Shown: positions 9,679-21,588, counted from the stretch's first letter. The stretch is DNA of 64,000 bases from Merluccius polli (GCA_030340625.1 JAOPHQ010004627.1:1-64000); one strand, 5' to 3'. Translations and numbers: made by a program. The notes: generated by a model from the letters alone, not told the origin.

Positions 9679-9915
9679 GAACGGTTTTGCTGAAAGAAAA
9701 TAACTCACATTCAATACGAAATTCAACAGCGACACGGCTCCACGGAGGACACCTTGCCTACAGGTAGTTGACCCGCCACCAGGAAGCGCATCTGCCTACA
9801 GGTAGCTGACCTCCCACCAAGTAGCTGACCCGCCTACATGTAGCTGCCCCAGCTACAGGTAGCTGAGGTAGCTGACCTGCCACTGCGGCAGGTCAGTGGG
9901 CGGGCTGTGCTACAC

Positions 9916-9997
9916 GATAGCCTGGCCGAGCGGTGTAAGGTGCTGGATTAAGGCGCCAGTCACTTCAAAGGCGTGGGTTCGAATCCCGACGCTGTCA
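9916..9997 (+). pseudogene. tRNA-Leu-like, class P
   Basis: GATAGCC acceptor and damaged T stem (CCCGACG). T4 follows. Confidence 0.65.
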
Positions 9998-10182
9998 AAA
10001 GTGTTTTGCTGAAAGACCATAATTCACATTCAATACGAAATTCAACAGCGACACGGCGGTGTCCACGGAGGACACCCCCGCCACCAGGAAGCGGATCCGC
10101 CACCAGGGAGCGGACCCGCCTACAGGTAGCTGAGGTAGTTGACCTGCCACTGCGGCAGGTCAGCGGGCGGGCCGTGTTACAC

Positions 10183-10259
10183 GATAGCGTGGCCGAGCGG
10201 TCTAAGGCGTTGGGTTAAGGCTCCAGTCTCTTGGTTTGGTTCGAATCCCACCGCTGTCA
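10183..10259 (+). pseudogene. tRNA-Leu copy, variable-arm deletion
   Basis: 77 nt. Anticodon stem TTGGG and a deleted variable arm (CTCTTGGTTTGG). T4 follows. Confidence 0.75.
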
Positions 10260-10563
10260 GTCTTGTTTTGCTGAAAGACAATGATTCACATTCAATACGA
10301 AATTCAACAGCGACATGGCTCCACAGAGGACACCCTGCCTACAGGTGGGTCAGCTACATGTAGGCGGGTCAGCTTCCTGGTTCGTTACCTGGTGGCGGGT
10401 CAGCTACCTGTAGGCGGGTCCACTTCCTGGGGGCAGGAAGTGGACCCGGTTAGCTGACCCGCCTACAGGTAGCTGACCTCCCACCAAGTAGCTGACCCGC
10501 CTACATGTAGCTGAGGTAGCTGACCTGCCACTGCAGCAGGTCAGTGGGCCTGCTGTGCTACAC

Positions 10564-10645
10564 GATAGCGTGGCCGAGCGGTCTAAGGCGCTGGATTAAG
10601 GCTCCAGTCTCTTCGGAGGCGTGGGTTCGAATCCCACCGCTGTCA
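10564..10645 (+). tRNA. tRNA-Leu (AAG)
   Basis: Consensus. No T4; P copy at +247. Confidence 0.87.
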
Positions 10646-10810
10646 GTACGGTCTTGTTGAAAGACAATAATTCACATTCAATACGATAGTGAACAGCGAC
10701 AGAGCTCCGTGGAGGACACCCTGCCTACAGGTAGCTGACCCGCCACCAGGAAAAGCATCCGCTTACAGGTAGCTGACCTGCGGCAGGTCAGCGGGCGGGC
10801 TGTGCTACAC

Positions 10811-10892
10811 GATAGCCTGGCCGAGCGGTGTAAGGTGCTGGATTAAGGCGCCAGTCACTTCAAAGGCGTGGGTTCGAATCCCACCACTGTCA
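10811..10892 (+). pseudogene. tRNA-Leu-like, class P
   Basis: GATAGCC acceptor, 3' CACTGTC. T4 follows. Confidence 0.65.
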
Positions 10893-11065
10893 AAAGGGTT
10901 TTGCTGAAAGACAATAATTCACATTCAATACGAAATTCAACAGCGACACGGCGGTGTCCACGGAGGACACCTTGCCTACAGGTAGCTGACCGGCCACCAG
11001 GAAGCGCATCCGCCACCAGGTAGCTCACCCGCCTACATGTAGCTGCCCCACTGCGGCAGGTCAGC

Positions 11066-11111
11066 GGCTCCAGTCTCTTCCGAGGCATTGGTTCGAATCC
11101 CACCGCTGTCA
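11066..11111 (+). pseudogene. tRNA-Leu 3' half fragment
   Basis: Only the anticodon 3' strand to the 3' end remains (GGCTCCAGTC onward), joined to the upstream hairpin. Box A is lost and the T stem is altered (ATTGGTTC). Confidence 0.8.
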
Positions 11112-11367
11112 GAAGGGTTTTTCTGAAAGACAATAACTCACATTCAATACGAAATTCAACAGCGACACGGCTCCACGGAGGACACCTTGCCTACAGGTAG
11201 TTGACCCGCCACCAGGTAGCTGACCCGCCACCAGGAAGCACATCCGCCTACAGGTAGCTGACCTCCCACCAAGTAGCTGACCCACCTACATGTAGCTGCC
11301 CCAGCTACAGGTAGCTGAGGTAGCTGACCTGCCACTGCGGCAGGTCAGTGGGCGGGCTCTGCTACAC

Positions 11368-11449
11368 GATAGCGTGGCCGAGCGGTCTAAGGCGCTGGAT
11401 TAAGGCTGCTGTCTCTTCGGTGGCGTGGGTTCGAATCCCACCGCTGTCA
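11368..11449 (+). pseudogene. tRNA-Leu (AAG) copy, broken anticodon stem
   Basis: 3' anticodon strand GCTGCTG instead of GCTCCAG; loop and T arm intact. No T4. Confidence 0.6.
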
Positions 11450-11606
11450 GTGCGGTCATGTTGAAAGACAATAATTCACATTCAATACCATAGTCAACAG
11501 CGACAGAGCTCCATGGAGGACACCCTGCCTACAGGTAGCTGACCTGCTGACAGGTAGCTGACAGGTAGCTGACCTGCGGCAGGTCAGCGGGTCGGCTGTG
11601 CTACAT

Positions 11607-11688
11607 GACAGCGTGGCCGAGCGGTCTAAGGTGCTGGAATAAGGCGCCAGTCACTTCAAAGGCGTGGGTTCGAATCCCACCACTGTCA
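11607..11688 (+). pseudogene. tRNA-Leu-like, class P
   Basis: GACAGCG acceptor; base 32 is A (CTGGAATAAGG). T4 follows. Confidence 0.65.
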
Positions 11689-12028
11689 AAAGGGTTTTGC
11701 TGAAAGACAATAATTCACATTCAATACGAAATTCAACGGCGGTGTACACGGAGGACACCCTGCCTACAGGTAGTTGACCCGCCACCAGGAAGCGGACCCG
11801 CCTACATGTAGTTGACCTGCCACCAGGTAGCTGACCTGCCCGCAGGAAGTGGGCCCGCCTACAGGTAGCTGACCCGCCACCAGGTACCGCACCAGGAAGC
11901 TGACCCGCCTACATGTAGCTGACCCGCCACCAGGTAGCTGACCTGCCTACATGTAGCTGACTCACCTACAGGTAGCTGAGGTAGCTGACCTGCCACTGCG
12001 GCAGGTCAGCGGGTGGCCCATGCTACAC

Positions 12029-12110
12029 GATAGCGTGGCCGAGCGGTCTAAGGCGCTGGATTTAGGCTCCAGTCTCTTCGGAGGCGTGGGTTCGAATCCC
12101 ACCTCTGTCA
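12029..12110 (+). tRNA. tRNA-Leu (TAG)
   Basis: 3' CTCTGTC. T4 follows. Confidence 0.82.
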
Positions 12111-12328
12111 GAAGGGTTTTGCTGAAAGACAATAACTCACATTCAATACGAAATTCAACAGCGACACGGCTCCACGGAGGACACCTTGCCTACAGGTAGC
12201 TGACCCGCCACCAGGAAGCGCATCCGCCTACAGGTAGCTGACCTCCCACCAAGTAGCTGACCCACCTACATGTAGCTGAGGTAGCTGACCTGCCACTGCG
12301 GCAGGTCAGTGGGCAGGCTGTGCTACAC

Positions 12329-12410
12329 GAAAGCGTGGCCGAGCGGTCTAAGGCGCTGGATTAAGGCTCCAGTCTCTTCGGAGGCCTGGGTTCGAATCCC
12401 ACCGCTGTCA
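12329..12410 (+). tRNA. tRNA-Leu (AAG), GAAAGCG variant
   Basis: Acceptor and T-stem mismatches as at 5703. No T4. Confidence 0.5.
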
Positions 12411-12507
12411 GTACGGTCTTGTGAAAGACAATAATTCACATTCAATGCCATAGTCAACAGCGACAGAGCTCCACGGAAGACACCCTGCCTACATGTAACT
12501 GACCTGC

Positions 12508-12589
12508 CACTGCGGCACTGAGCGGTCTAAGACGCTGGATTAAGGCGCCAGTCACTTCAGAGGCGTGGGTTCGAATCCCACCGTTGTCA
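12508..12589 (+). pseudogene. tRNA-Leu-like, class X
   Basis: GCACTGAGCGG variant, 3' CGTTGTCA. T4 follows. Confidence 0.7.
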
Positions 12590-13035
12590 CTCTTGTTTTG
12601 CTGAAAGAAAATGATTCACATTCAATACGAAATTCAACAGCGACACAGCTCCACGGAGGACACCCTGCCTACAGGTAGTTGACCCGTCACCAGGTAGCTG
12701 ACTCGCCTACAGGTAGTTGACCCGCCACCAGGTAGCGGACCCGCCACCAGGAAGCGGACCCGCCTACATGTAGTTGACCCACCACCAGTTAGCTGACACG
12801 CCTACAGGTAGCGGACCCGCCACCAGGTAGCGGACCCGCCACCATGAAGCGGACCCGCCTACATGTACTTGACCCACCACCAGTTAGCTGACCCGCCTAC
12901 AGGTAGTTGACCCGCCACCAGGAAGCTGACCTGCCTACAGGTAGTTGACCTGTCACCAGGAAGCGGACCCACCTACAGGTAGCTGAGGTAGCTGACCTGC
13001 CACTGCGGCAGGTCAGCGGGCGGGCCGTGCTACAC

Positions 13036-13117
13036 GATAGCGTGGCCGAGCGGTCTAAGGCGCTGGATTAAGGCTCCAGTCTCTTCGGAGGCGTGGGTTC
13101 GAATCCCACCGCTGTCA
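13036..13117 (+). tRNA. tRNA-Leu (AAG)
   Basis: Consensus. T4 follows. Confidence 0.88.
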
Positions 13118-13506
13118 GTCTTGTTTTGCAGAAAGATAATGATTCACATTCAATACGAAATTCAACAGCGACAGGGCTCCACAGAGGACACCCTGCCTAC
13201 AGGTGGGTCAGCTACATGTAGGCGGGTCAGCTTCCTGGTGCGCTACCTGGTGGCGGGTCAGCTACCTGAGCGGACCCGCCTACATGTAGTTGACCCGCCA
13301 CCAGGTAGCTGACCTGCCCGCAGGAAGTGGACCCGCCTACAGGTAGCTGACCCGCCACCAGGTACCGCACCAGGAAGCTGACCCGCCTACATGTAGCTGA
13401 TCCGCCACCAGGTAACTGACCTGCCTACATGTAGCTGACTCACCTACAGGTAGCTGAGGTAGCTGACCTGCCACTGCGGCAGGTCTGCGGGCGGCCTATG
13501 GTACAC

Positions 13507-13588
13507 GATAGCGTGGCCGAGCGGTCTAAGGCGCTGGATTAAGGCTCCAGTCTCTTCGGAGGCGTGGGTTCGAATCCCACCGCTGTCA
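13507..13588 (+). tRNA. tRNA-Leu (AAG)
   Basis: Consensus. T4 follows. Confidence 0.88.
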
Positions 13589-13825
13589 GAACGGTTTTGC
13601 TGAAAGAAAATAACTCACATTCAATACGAAATTCAACAGCGACACGGCTCCACGGAGGACACCTTGCCTACAGGTAGTTGACCCGCCACCAGGAAGCGCA
13701 TCTGCCTACAGGTAGCTGACCTCCCACCAATTAGCTGACCCGCCTACATGTAGCTGCCCCAGCTACAGGTAGCTGAGGTAGCTGACCTGCCACTGCGGCA
13801 GGTCAGTGGGCGGGCTGTGCTACAC

Positions 13826-13907
13826 GATAGCGTGGCCGAGCGGTCTAAGGCGCTGGATTAAGGCTCCAGTCTCTTCGGAGGCGTGGGTTCGAATCCCAAC
13901 ACTGTCA
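13826..13907 (+). tRNA. tRNA-Leu (AAG)
   Basis: T and acceptor 3' strands altered (CCCAACACTGTC). No T4; X copy at +180. Confidence 0.65.
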
Positions 13908-14005
13908 GTACGGTCTTGTTGAAAGACAATAATTCACATTCAATACCATAGTCAACAGCGACAGAGCTCCACGGAAGACACCCTGCCTACATGTAGCTGA
14001 CCTGC

Positions 14006-14087
14006 CACTGCGGCACCGAGCGGTGTAAGGCGCTGGATTAAGGCGCCAGTCACTTCAGAGGCGTGGGTTCGAATCCCACCGTTGTCA
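14006..14087 (+). pseudogene. tRNA-Leu-like, class X
   Basis: D loop GGTGTAAGG, 3' CGTTGTCA. T4 follows. Confidence 0.7.
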
Positions 14088-14391
14088 CTCTTGTTTTGCT
14101 GAAAGACAAAGATTCACATTCAATACGAAATTCAACAGCGACACGGCTCCACAGAGGACACCCTGCCTACAGGTGGGTCAGCTACATGTAGGCGGGTCAG
14201 CTTCCTGGTTCGTTACCTGGTGGCGGGTCAGCTACCTGTAGGCGGGTCCACTTCCTGGGGGCAGGAAGTGGACCCGGTTAGCTGACCCGCCTACAGGTAG
14301 CTGACCTCCCACCAAGTAGCTGACCCGCCTACATGTAGCTGAGGTAGCTGACCTGCCACTGCAGCAGGTCAGTGGGCGTGCTGTGCTACAC

Positions 14392-14444
14392 GATAGCGTG
14401 CTGCTGTCTCTTCGGAGGCGTGGGTTCGAATCCCACCGCTGTCA
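14392..14444 (+). pseudogene. tRNA-Leu copy, large internal deletion
   Basis: GATAGCGTG joins directly to CTGCTGTCTC. The D arm and anticodon loop are gone, leaving 53 nt. Confidence 0.8.
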
Positions 14445-14590
14445 GTGCGGTCATGTTGAAAGACAATAATTCACATTCAATACCATAGTCAACAGCGACA
14501 GAGCTCCATGGAGGACACCCTGCCTACAGGTAGCTGACCTGCTGACAGGTAGCTGACCTGCGGCAGGTCAGCGGGTCGGCTGTGCTACAT

Positions 14591-14672
14591 GACAGCGTGG
14601 CCGAGCGGTCTAAGGTGCTGGATTAAGGCGCCAGTCACTTCAAAGGCGTGGGTTCGAATCCCACCACTGTCA
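14591..14672 (+). pseudogene. tRNA-Leu-like, class P
   Basis: GACAGCG acceptor, D loop GGTCTAAGG, 3' CACTGTC. T4 follows. Confidence 0.65.
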
Positions 14673-15019
14673 AAAGGGTTTTGCTGAAAGACAATAATTC
14701 ACATTCAATACGAAATTCAACGGCGGTGTACACGGAGGACACCCTGCCTACAGGTAGTTGACCCGCCACCAGGAAGCGGACCCGCCTACATGTAGTTGAC
14801 CTGCCACCGTGTGTCTCCTAGCTGACCTGCCCGCAGGAAGTGGGCCCGCCTACAGGTAGCTGACCCGCCACCAGGTACCGCACCAGGAAGCTGACCCGCC
14901 TACATGTAGCTGACCCGCCACAAGGTAGCTGACCTGCCTACATGTAGCTGACTCACCTACAGGTAGCTGAGGTAGCTGACCTGCCACTGCGGCAGGTCAG
15001 TGGGCGGGCTGTGCTACAC

Positions 15020-15101
15020 GATAGCGTGGCCGAGTGGTCTAAGGCGCTGGATTAAGGCTCCAGTCTCTTCGGAGGCGTGGGTTCGAATCCCACCGCTGTC
15101 A
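15020..15101 (+). tRNA. tRNA-Leu (AAG)
   Basis: D loop AGTGGTC. No T4; P copy at +247. Confidence 0.85.
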
Positions 15102-15266
15102 CTACGGTCTTGTTGAAAGACAATAATTCACATTCAATACGATAGTCAACAGCGACAGAGCTCCATGGAGGACACCCTGCCTACAGGTAGCTGACCCGCC
15201 ACCAGGTAGCGCATCCGCTTACAGGTAGCTGACCTGCGGCAGGTCAGGGGGTGGGCTGTGCTACGT

Positions 15267-15348
15267 GACAGCGTGGCCGAGCGGTGTAAGGTGCTGGATT
15301 AAGGCCCCAGTCACTTCAAAGGCGTGGGTTCGAATCCCACCGCTGTCA
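15267..15348 (+). pseudogene. tRNA-Leu-like, class P
   Basis: GACAGCG acceptor; anticodon 3' strand CCCCAG. T4 follows. Confidence 0.65.
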
Positions 15349-15570
15349 AAAGGGTTTTGCTGAAAGACAATAATTCACATTCAATACGAAATTCAACAGC
15401 GACATGGCGGTGTCCACGGAGGACACCCTGCCTACAGGTAGTTGACCCGCCACCAGGAAGTGGATCCGCCACCAGGTAGCTCACCCGCCTACATGTAGCT
15501 GCCCCAGCTACAGGTAGCTGAGGTAGCTGACCTGCCACTGCGGCAGGTCAGTGGGCAGGCTGTGCTACAC

Positions 15571-15652
15571 GATAGCGTGGCCGAGCAGTCTAAGGCGCTG
15601 GATTAAGGCTCCAGTCTCTTCGGAGGCGTGGGTTCGAATCCCACCGCTGTCA
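15571..15652 (+). tRNA. tRNA-Leu (AAG)
   Basis: D loop GAGCAGTC: the first G of the GG pair needed for D/T-loop contact is A. T4 follows. Confidence 0.65.
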
Positions 15653-16082
15653 GTCTTGTTTTGCTGAAAGACAATGATTCACATTCAATACGAAATTCAA
15701 CAGCGACACAGCTCCACGGAGGTAGCGGACCCGCCACCAGGTAGCGGACCCGCCACCAGGAAGCGGACCCGCCTACATGTAGTTGACCCACCACCAGTTA
15801 GCTGACACGCCTACAGGTAGCGGACCCGCCACCAGGTAGCGGAGCCGCCACCATGAAGCGGACCCGCCTACATGTATTTGACCCACCACCAGTTAGCTGA
15901 CCCGCCTACAGGTAGTTGACCCGCCACCATGTAGCGGACCCGCCTACATGTACTTGACCCACCACCTGGAAGCTGACCTGCCTACAGGTAGTTGACCTGT
16001 CACCAGGAAGCGGACCCACCTACAGGTAGCTGAGGTAGCTGACCTGCCACTGCGGCAGGTCAGCGGGCGGGCTGTGCTACAC

Positions 16083-16156
16083 GATAGCGTGGACGAGCGG
16101 TCTAAGGCGCTGGATTAAGGCTCCAGTCTCCTCGGAGGCGTGGGTTCGAATCCCCA
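16083..16156 (+). pseudogene. tRNA-Leu (AAG) copy, 3'-truncated
   Basis: Box A GGACGAGCGG, variable arm TCCTCGG. It breaks off in the T stem and joins trailer sequence lacking its first part. Confidence 0.8.
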
Positions 16157-16487
16157 TCTCCAATACGAAATCCAACAGCGACAGGGCTCACAGAGGACAC
16201 CCTGCCTACAGGTGGGTCAGCTACATGTAGGCGGGTCAGCTTCCTGGTGCGCTACCTGGTGGCGGGTCAGCTACCTGTAGGCGGGTCCACTTCCTGGGGG
16301 CAGGAAGTGGACCCCGTTAGCTGACCCGCCTACAGGTAGCTGACCTCCCACCAAGTAGCTGACCCGCCTACATGTAGCTGACCCGCCCCCAGGTAGCTGA
16401 CCTCCCACTAAGTAGCTGACCCGCCTACATGTAGCTGAGGTAGCTGACCTGCCACTGCGGCAGGTCAGCGGTCGGGCTGTGCTACAT

Positions 16488-16569
16488 GATAGCGTGGCCG
16501 AGCGGTCTAAGGCGCTGGATTAAGGCTCCAGTCTCTTCGGAGGCGTGGGTTCGAATCCCACCGCTGTCA
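16488..16569 (+). tRNA. tRNA-Leu (AAG)
   Basis: Consensus. No T4; X copy at +180. Confidence 0.87.
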
Positions 16570-16667
16570 GTACGGTCTTGTTGAAAGACAATAGTTCACG
16601 TTCAATACCATAGTCAACAGCGACAGAGCTCCACGGAAGACACCCTGCCTACATGTAGCTGACCTGC

Positions 16668-16749
16668 CACTGCGGCACCGAGCGGTCTAAGGCGCTGGAT
16701 TAAGGCGCTAGTCACTTCAGAGGCGTGGGTTCGAATCCCACCGCTGTCA
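16668..16749 (+). pseudogene. tRNA-Leu-like, class X
   Basis: GCTAG anticodon 3' strand. T4 and CCCC-loop hairpin spacer follow. Confidence 0.7.
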
Positions 16750-17110
16750 CTCTTGTTTTGCTGAAAGACAATGATTCACATTCAATACGAAATTCAACAG
16801 CGACACGGCTCCACAGAGGACACCCTGCCTACAGGTGGGTCAGCTACATGTAGGCGGGTCAGCTTCCTGGTGCGCTACCTGGTGGCGGGTCAGCTACCTG
16901 TAGGCGGGTCCACTTCCTGCCCCCAGGAAGTGGACCCGGTTAGCTGATCCGCCTACAGGTAGCTGATCTCCCACCAAGTAGCTGACCCGCCTACATGTAG
17001 CTGACCCGCCACCAGGTAGCTGACCTCCCACTAAGTAGCTGACCCGCCTACATGTAGCTGAGGTAGCTGACCTGCCACTGCGGCAGGTCAGCGGGCGGGC
17101 TGTGCTACAT

Positions 17111-17192
17111 GATAGCGTGGCCGAGTGGTCTAAGGTGCTGGATTAAGGCTCCAGTCTCTTCGGAGGCGTGGGTTCGAATCCCACCGCTGTCA
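17111..17192 (+). tRNA. tRNA-Leu (AAG)
   Basis: D loop AGTGGTC, GGTG before anticodon stem. T5 follows. Confidence 0.84.
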
Positions 17193-17372
17193 GAAGGTTT
17201 TTGCTGAAAGACAATAACTCACATTCAATACGAAATTCAACAGCAACATGGCTCCACGGAGGACACCTTGCCTATAGGTAGTTGACCCGCCACCAGGTAG
17301 CTGACCCGCCACCAGGAAGCTGAGGTAGCTGACCTGCCACTGCGGCAGGTCAGCGGGCGGGCCGTGCTACAC

Positions 17373-17454
17373 GATAGCGTGGCCGAGCGGTCTAAGGCGC
17401 TGGATTAAGGCTCCAGTCTCTTCGGAGGCGTGGGTTCGAATCCCACCGCTGTCA
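17373..17454 (+). tRNA. tRNA-Leu (AAG)
   Basis: Consensus. T4 follows. Confidence 0.88.
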
Positions 17455-17843
17455 GTCTTGTTTTGCAGAAAGACAATGATTCACATTCAATACGAAATTC
17501 AACAGCGACAGGGCTCCACAGAGGACACCCTGCCTACAGGTGGGTCAGCTACATGTAGGCGGGTCAGCTTCCTGGTGCGCTACCTGGTGGCGGGTCAGCT
17601 ACCTGAGCGGACCCGCCTACATGTAGTTGACCCGCCACCAGGTAGCTGACCTGCCCGCAGGAAGTGGACCCGCCTACAGGTAGCTGACCCGCCACCAGGT
17701 ACCGCACCAGGAAGCTGACCCGCCTACATGTAGCTGACCCGCCACCAGGTAGCTGACCTGCCTACATGTAGCTGACTCACCTACAGGTAGCTGAGGTAGC
17801 TGACCTGCCACTGCGGCAGGTCTGCGGGCGGCCTATGCTACAC

Positions 17844-17925
17844 GATAGTGTGGCCGAGCGGTCAAAGGCGCTGGATTAAGGCTCCAGTCTCTTCGGAGGC
17901 GTGGGTTCGAATCCCACCGCTGTCA
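17844..17925 (+). tRNA. tRNA-Leu (AAG)
   Basis: Acceptor GATAGTG (T-G wobble), D loop GGTCAAAGG. T4 follows. Confidence 0.82.
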
Positions 17926-18162
17926 GAACGATTTTGCTGAAAGAAAATTACTCACATTCAATACGAAATTCAACAGCGACACGGCTCCACGGAGGACACC
18001 TTGCCTACAGGTAGTTGACCCGCCACCAGGAAGCGCATCTGCCTACAGGTAGCTGACCTCCCACCAAGTAGCTGACCCGCCTACATGTAGCTGCCCCAGC
18101 TACAGGTAGCTGAGTTAGCTGACCTGCCAATGCGGCAGGTCAGTGGGCGGGCTGTGCTACAC

Positions 18163-18244
18163 GATAGCGTGGCCGAGCGGTCTAAGGCGCTGGATTAAGG
18201 CTCCAGTCTCTTCGGAGGCGTGGGTTCGAATCCCACCGCTGTCA
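18163..18244 (+). tRNA. tRNA-Leu (AAG)
   Basis: Consensus. No T4; X copy at +180. Confidence 0.87.
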
Positions 18245-18342
18245 GTACGGTCTTGTTGAAAGACAATAGTTCACGTTCAATACCATAGTCAACAGCGACA
18301 GAGCTCCACGGAAGACACCCTGCCTACATGTAGCTGACCTGC

Positions 18343-18424
18343 CACTGCGGCACCGAGCGGTCTAAGGCGCTGGATTAAGGCGCTAGTCACTTCAGAGGCG
18401 TGGGTTCGAATCCCACCGCTGTCA
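18343..18424 (+). pseudogene. tRNA-Leu-like, class X
   Basis: GCTAG variant. T4 and CCCC-loop hairpin follow. Confidence 0.7.
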
Positions 18425-18728
18425 CTCTTGTTTTGCTGAAAGACAATGATTCACATTCAATACGAAATTCAACAGCGACACGGCTCCACAGAGGACACCC
18501 TGCCTACAGGTGGGTCAGCTACATGTAGGCGGGTCAGCTTCCTGGTGCGCTACCTGGTGGCGGGTCAGCTACCTGTAGGCGGGTCCACTTCCTGCCCCCA
18601 GGAAGTGGACCCGGTTAGCTGATCCGCCTACAGGTAGCTGATCTCCCACCAAGTAGCTGACCCGCCTACATGTAGCTGAGGTAGCTGACCTGCCACTGCA
18701 GCAGGTCAGTGGGCGGGCTGTGCTACAC

Positions 18729-18810
18729 GATAGCGTGGCCGAGCGGTCTAAGGCGCTGGATTAAGGCTCCAGTCTCTTCGGAGGCGTGGGTTCGAATCCC
18801 ACCACTGTCA
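18729..18810 (+). tRNA. tRNA-Leu (AAG)
   Basis: 3' CACTGTC mismatch. No T4. Confidence 0.8.
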
Positions 18811-19207
18811 CTACGGTCTTGTTGAAAGACAATAATTCACATTCAATACGGTAGTCAACAGCGACAGAGCTCCACGGAGGACACCCTGCCTACAGGTAGT
18901 TGACCCGTCACCCGGTAGCTGACTCGCCTACCCGCCACCAGGTAGCGGACCCGCCACCAGGAAGCGGACCCGCCTACATGTAGTTGACCCACCTCCAGTT
19001 AGCTGACCCGCCTACAGGTAGCTGACCCGCCACCAGGTAGTGGACCCGCCACCAGGAAGCGGACCCGCCTACATGTACTTGACCCACCACCTGGAAGCTG
19101 ACCTGCCTACAGGTAGTTGACCTGTCACCAGGAAGCGGACCCACCTACAGGTGGCTGAGGTAGCTGACCTGCCACTGCGGCAGGTCAGTGGGCGGGCTGT
19201 GCTACAC

Positions 19208-19289
19208 GATAGCGTGGCCGAGCGGTCTAAGGCGCTGGATTAAGGCTCCAGTCTCTTCGGAGGCGTGGGTTCGAATCCCACCGCTGTCA
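19208..19289 (+). tRNA. tRNA-Leu (AAG)
   Basis: Consensus. No T4. Confidence 0.87.
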
Positions 19290-19387
19290 GTACGGTCTTG
19301 TTGAAAGACAATAATTCACATTCAATACCATAGTCAACAGCGACAGAGCTCCACGGAAAACACCCTGCCTACATGTAGCTGACATGC

Positions 19388-19469
19388 CACTGCGGCACCG
19401 AGCGGTCTAAGGCGCTGGATTAAGGCTCCAGTCTCTTCGGAGGCGTGGGTTCGAATCCCACCGCTGTCA
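19388..19469 (+). pseudogene. tRNA-Leu-like, class X with normal anticodon arm
   Basis: CACTGCGGCA 5' end on a class A body. No T4. Confidence 0.7.
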
Positions 19470-19567
19470 GTACGGTCTTGTTGAAAGACAATAATTCACA
19501 TTCAATACCATAGTCAACAGCGACAGAGCTCCACGGAAAACACCCTGCCTACATGTAGCTGACATGC

Positions 19568-19649
19568 CACTGCGGCACCGAGCGGTCTAAGGCGCTGGAT
19601 TAAGGCTCCAGTCTCTTCGGAGGCGTGGGTTCGAATCCCACCGCTGTCA
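19568..19649 (+). pseudogene. tRNA-Leu-like, class X with normal anticodon arm
   Basis: Identical to the copy 180 bp upstream. Confidence 0.7.
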
Positions 19650-19814
19650 GTACGGTCTTGTTGAAAGACAATAATTCACATTCAACACGATAGTCAACAG
19701 CGACAGAGCTCCATGGAGGACACCCTGCCTACAGGTAGCTGACCCGCCACCAGGAAGTGCATCCGCTTACAGGTAGCTGACCTGCGGCAGGTCAGTGGGT
19801 GGGCTGTGCTACAT

Positions 19815-19896
19815 GACAGCGTGGCCGAGCGGTGTAAGGTGCCGGATTAAGGCGCCAGTCACTTCAAAGGCGTGGGTTCGAATCCCACCGCTGTCA
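19815..19896 (+). pseudogene. tRNA-Leu-like, class P
   Basis: As the copy at 3709 (GACAGCG, CCGGA). T4 follows. Confidence 0.65.
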
Positions 19897-20263
19897 AAAG
19901 GGTTTTGCTGAAAGACAATAATTCACATTCAATACGAAATTCAACAGCGACACGGCGGTGTCCACGGAGGACACCCTGCCTACAGGTAGTTGACCCGCCA
20001 CCAGGAAGCGGACCCGCCTACATGTAGTTGACCCGCCACCAGGTAGCTGACCTGCCCGCAGGAAGCGGACCCGCCTACATGTAGTTGACCCGCCACCAGG
20101 TAGCTGACCTGCCCGCAGGAAGTGGACCCACCTACAGGTAGCTGACCCGCCACCAGGTACCGCACCTGGAAGCTGACCCGCCTACATGTAGCTGACTCAC
20201 CTACAGGTAGCTGAGGTAGCTGACCTGCCACTGCGGCAGGTCAGCGGGCGGCCCATGCTACAC

Positions 20264-20345
20264 GATAGCGTGGCCGAGCGGTCTAAGGCGCTGGATTAAG
20301 GCTCCAGTCTCTTCGGAGGCGTGGGTTCGAATCCCACCGCTGTCA
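20264..20345 (+). tRNA. tRNA-Leu (AAG)
   Basis: Consensus. No T4; X copy at +180. Confidence 0.87.
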
Positions 20346-20443
20346 GTACGGTCTTGTTGAAAGACAATAATTCACATTCAATACCATAGTCAACAGCGAC
20401 AGAGCTCCACGGAAAACACCCTGCCTACATGTAGCTGACCTGC

Positions 20444-20525
20444 CACTGCGGCACCGAGCGGTCTAAGGCGCTGGATTAAGGCGCCAGTCACTTCAGAGGC
20501 GTGGGTTTGAATCCCACCGCTGTCA
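20444..20525 (+). pseudogene. tRNA-Leu-like, class X
   Basis: Box B GGTTTGAATCC. T4 follows. Confidence 0.7.
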
Positions 20526-20829
20526 CTCTTGTTTTGCTGAAAGACAATGATTCACATTCAATACGAAATTCAACAGCGACACGGCTCCACAGAGGACACC
20601 CTGCCTACAGGTGGGTCAGCTACATGTAGGCGGGTCAGCTTCCTGGTGCGCTACCTGGTGGCGGGTCGGCTACCTGTAGGCGGGTCCACTTCCTGGGGGC
20701 AGGAAGTGGACCCGGTTAGCTGACCCGCCTACAGGTAGCTGACCTCCCACCAAGTAGCTGACCCGCCTACATGTAGCTAAGGTAGCTGACCTGCCACTGC
20801 AGCAGGTCAGTGGGCGTGCTGTGCTACAC

Positions 20830-20911
20830 GATAGCGTGGCCGAGCGGTCTAAGGCGCTGGATTTAGGCTCCAGTCTCTTCGGAGGCGTGGGTTCGAATCC
20901 CACCACTGTCA
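20830..20911 (+). tRNA. tRNA-Leu (TAG)
   Basis: 3' CACTGTC. No T4; P copy at +247. Confidence 0.8.
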
Positions 20912-21076
20912 GTACGGTCTTGTTGAAAGACAATAATTCACATTCAATACGATAGTCAACAGAGACAGAGCTCCATGGAGGACACCCTGCCTACAGGTAG
21001 CTGACCCGCCACCAGGAAGCGCGTCCGCTTACAGGTAGCTGACCTGCGGCAGGTCAGTGGGCGTGCTGTGCTACAC

Positions 21077-21158
21077 GATAGCCTGGCCGAGCGGTGTAAG
21101 GTGCTGGATTAAGGCGCCAGTCACTTCAAAGGCGTGGGTTCGAATCCCACCGCTGTCA
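21077..21158 (+). pseudogene. tRNA-Leu-like, class P
   Basis: GATAGCC acceptor. T4 follows. Confidence 0.65.
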
Positions 21159-21506
21159 AAAGGGTTTTGCTGAAAGACAATAATTCACATTCAATACGAA
21201 ATTCAACAGCGACACGGCGGTGTCCACGGAGGACACCCTGCCTACAGGTAGCTGACCTGCCCGCAGGAAGTGGACCCACCTACATGTAGTTGACCCGCCA
21301 CCAGGTAGCTGACCTGCCCGCAGGAAGTGGACCCACCTACAGGTAGCTGACCCGCCACCAGGTACCGCACCAGGAAGCTGACCCGCCTACATGTAGCTGA
21401 CCCGCCACCAGGTAGCTGACCTGCCTACATGTAGCTGACTCACCTACAGGTAGCTGAGGTAGCTGACCTGCCACTGCGGCAGGTCAGCGGGTGGCCCATG
21501 CTACAC

Positions 21507-21588
21507 GATAGCGTGGCCGAGCGGTCTAAGGCGCTGGATTTAGGCTCCAGTCTCTTCGGAGGCGTGGGTTCGAATCCGACCGCTGTCA
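21507..21588 (+). tRNA. tRNA-Leu (TAG)
   Basis: T stem CCGAC (one mismatch). T4 follows (GATTTTGC). Confidence 0.75.

Larger units (their letters stand above)
19290..19649 (+). repeat. Two adjacent 180-bp tandem units
   Basis: Segments 19290-19469 and 19470-19649 read as identical. Each has the trailer, a short spacer and a class X-type tRNA copy with a normal anticodon stem. This shows the array expanding by single 180-bp units. Confidence 0.85.
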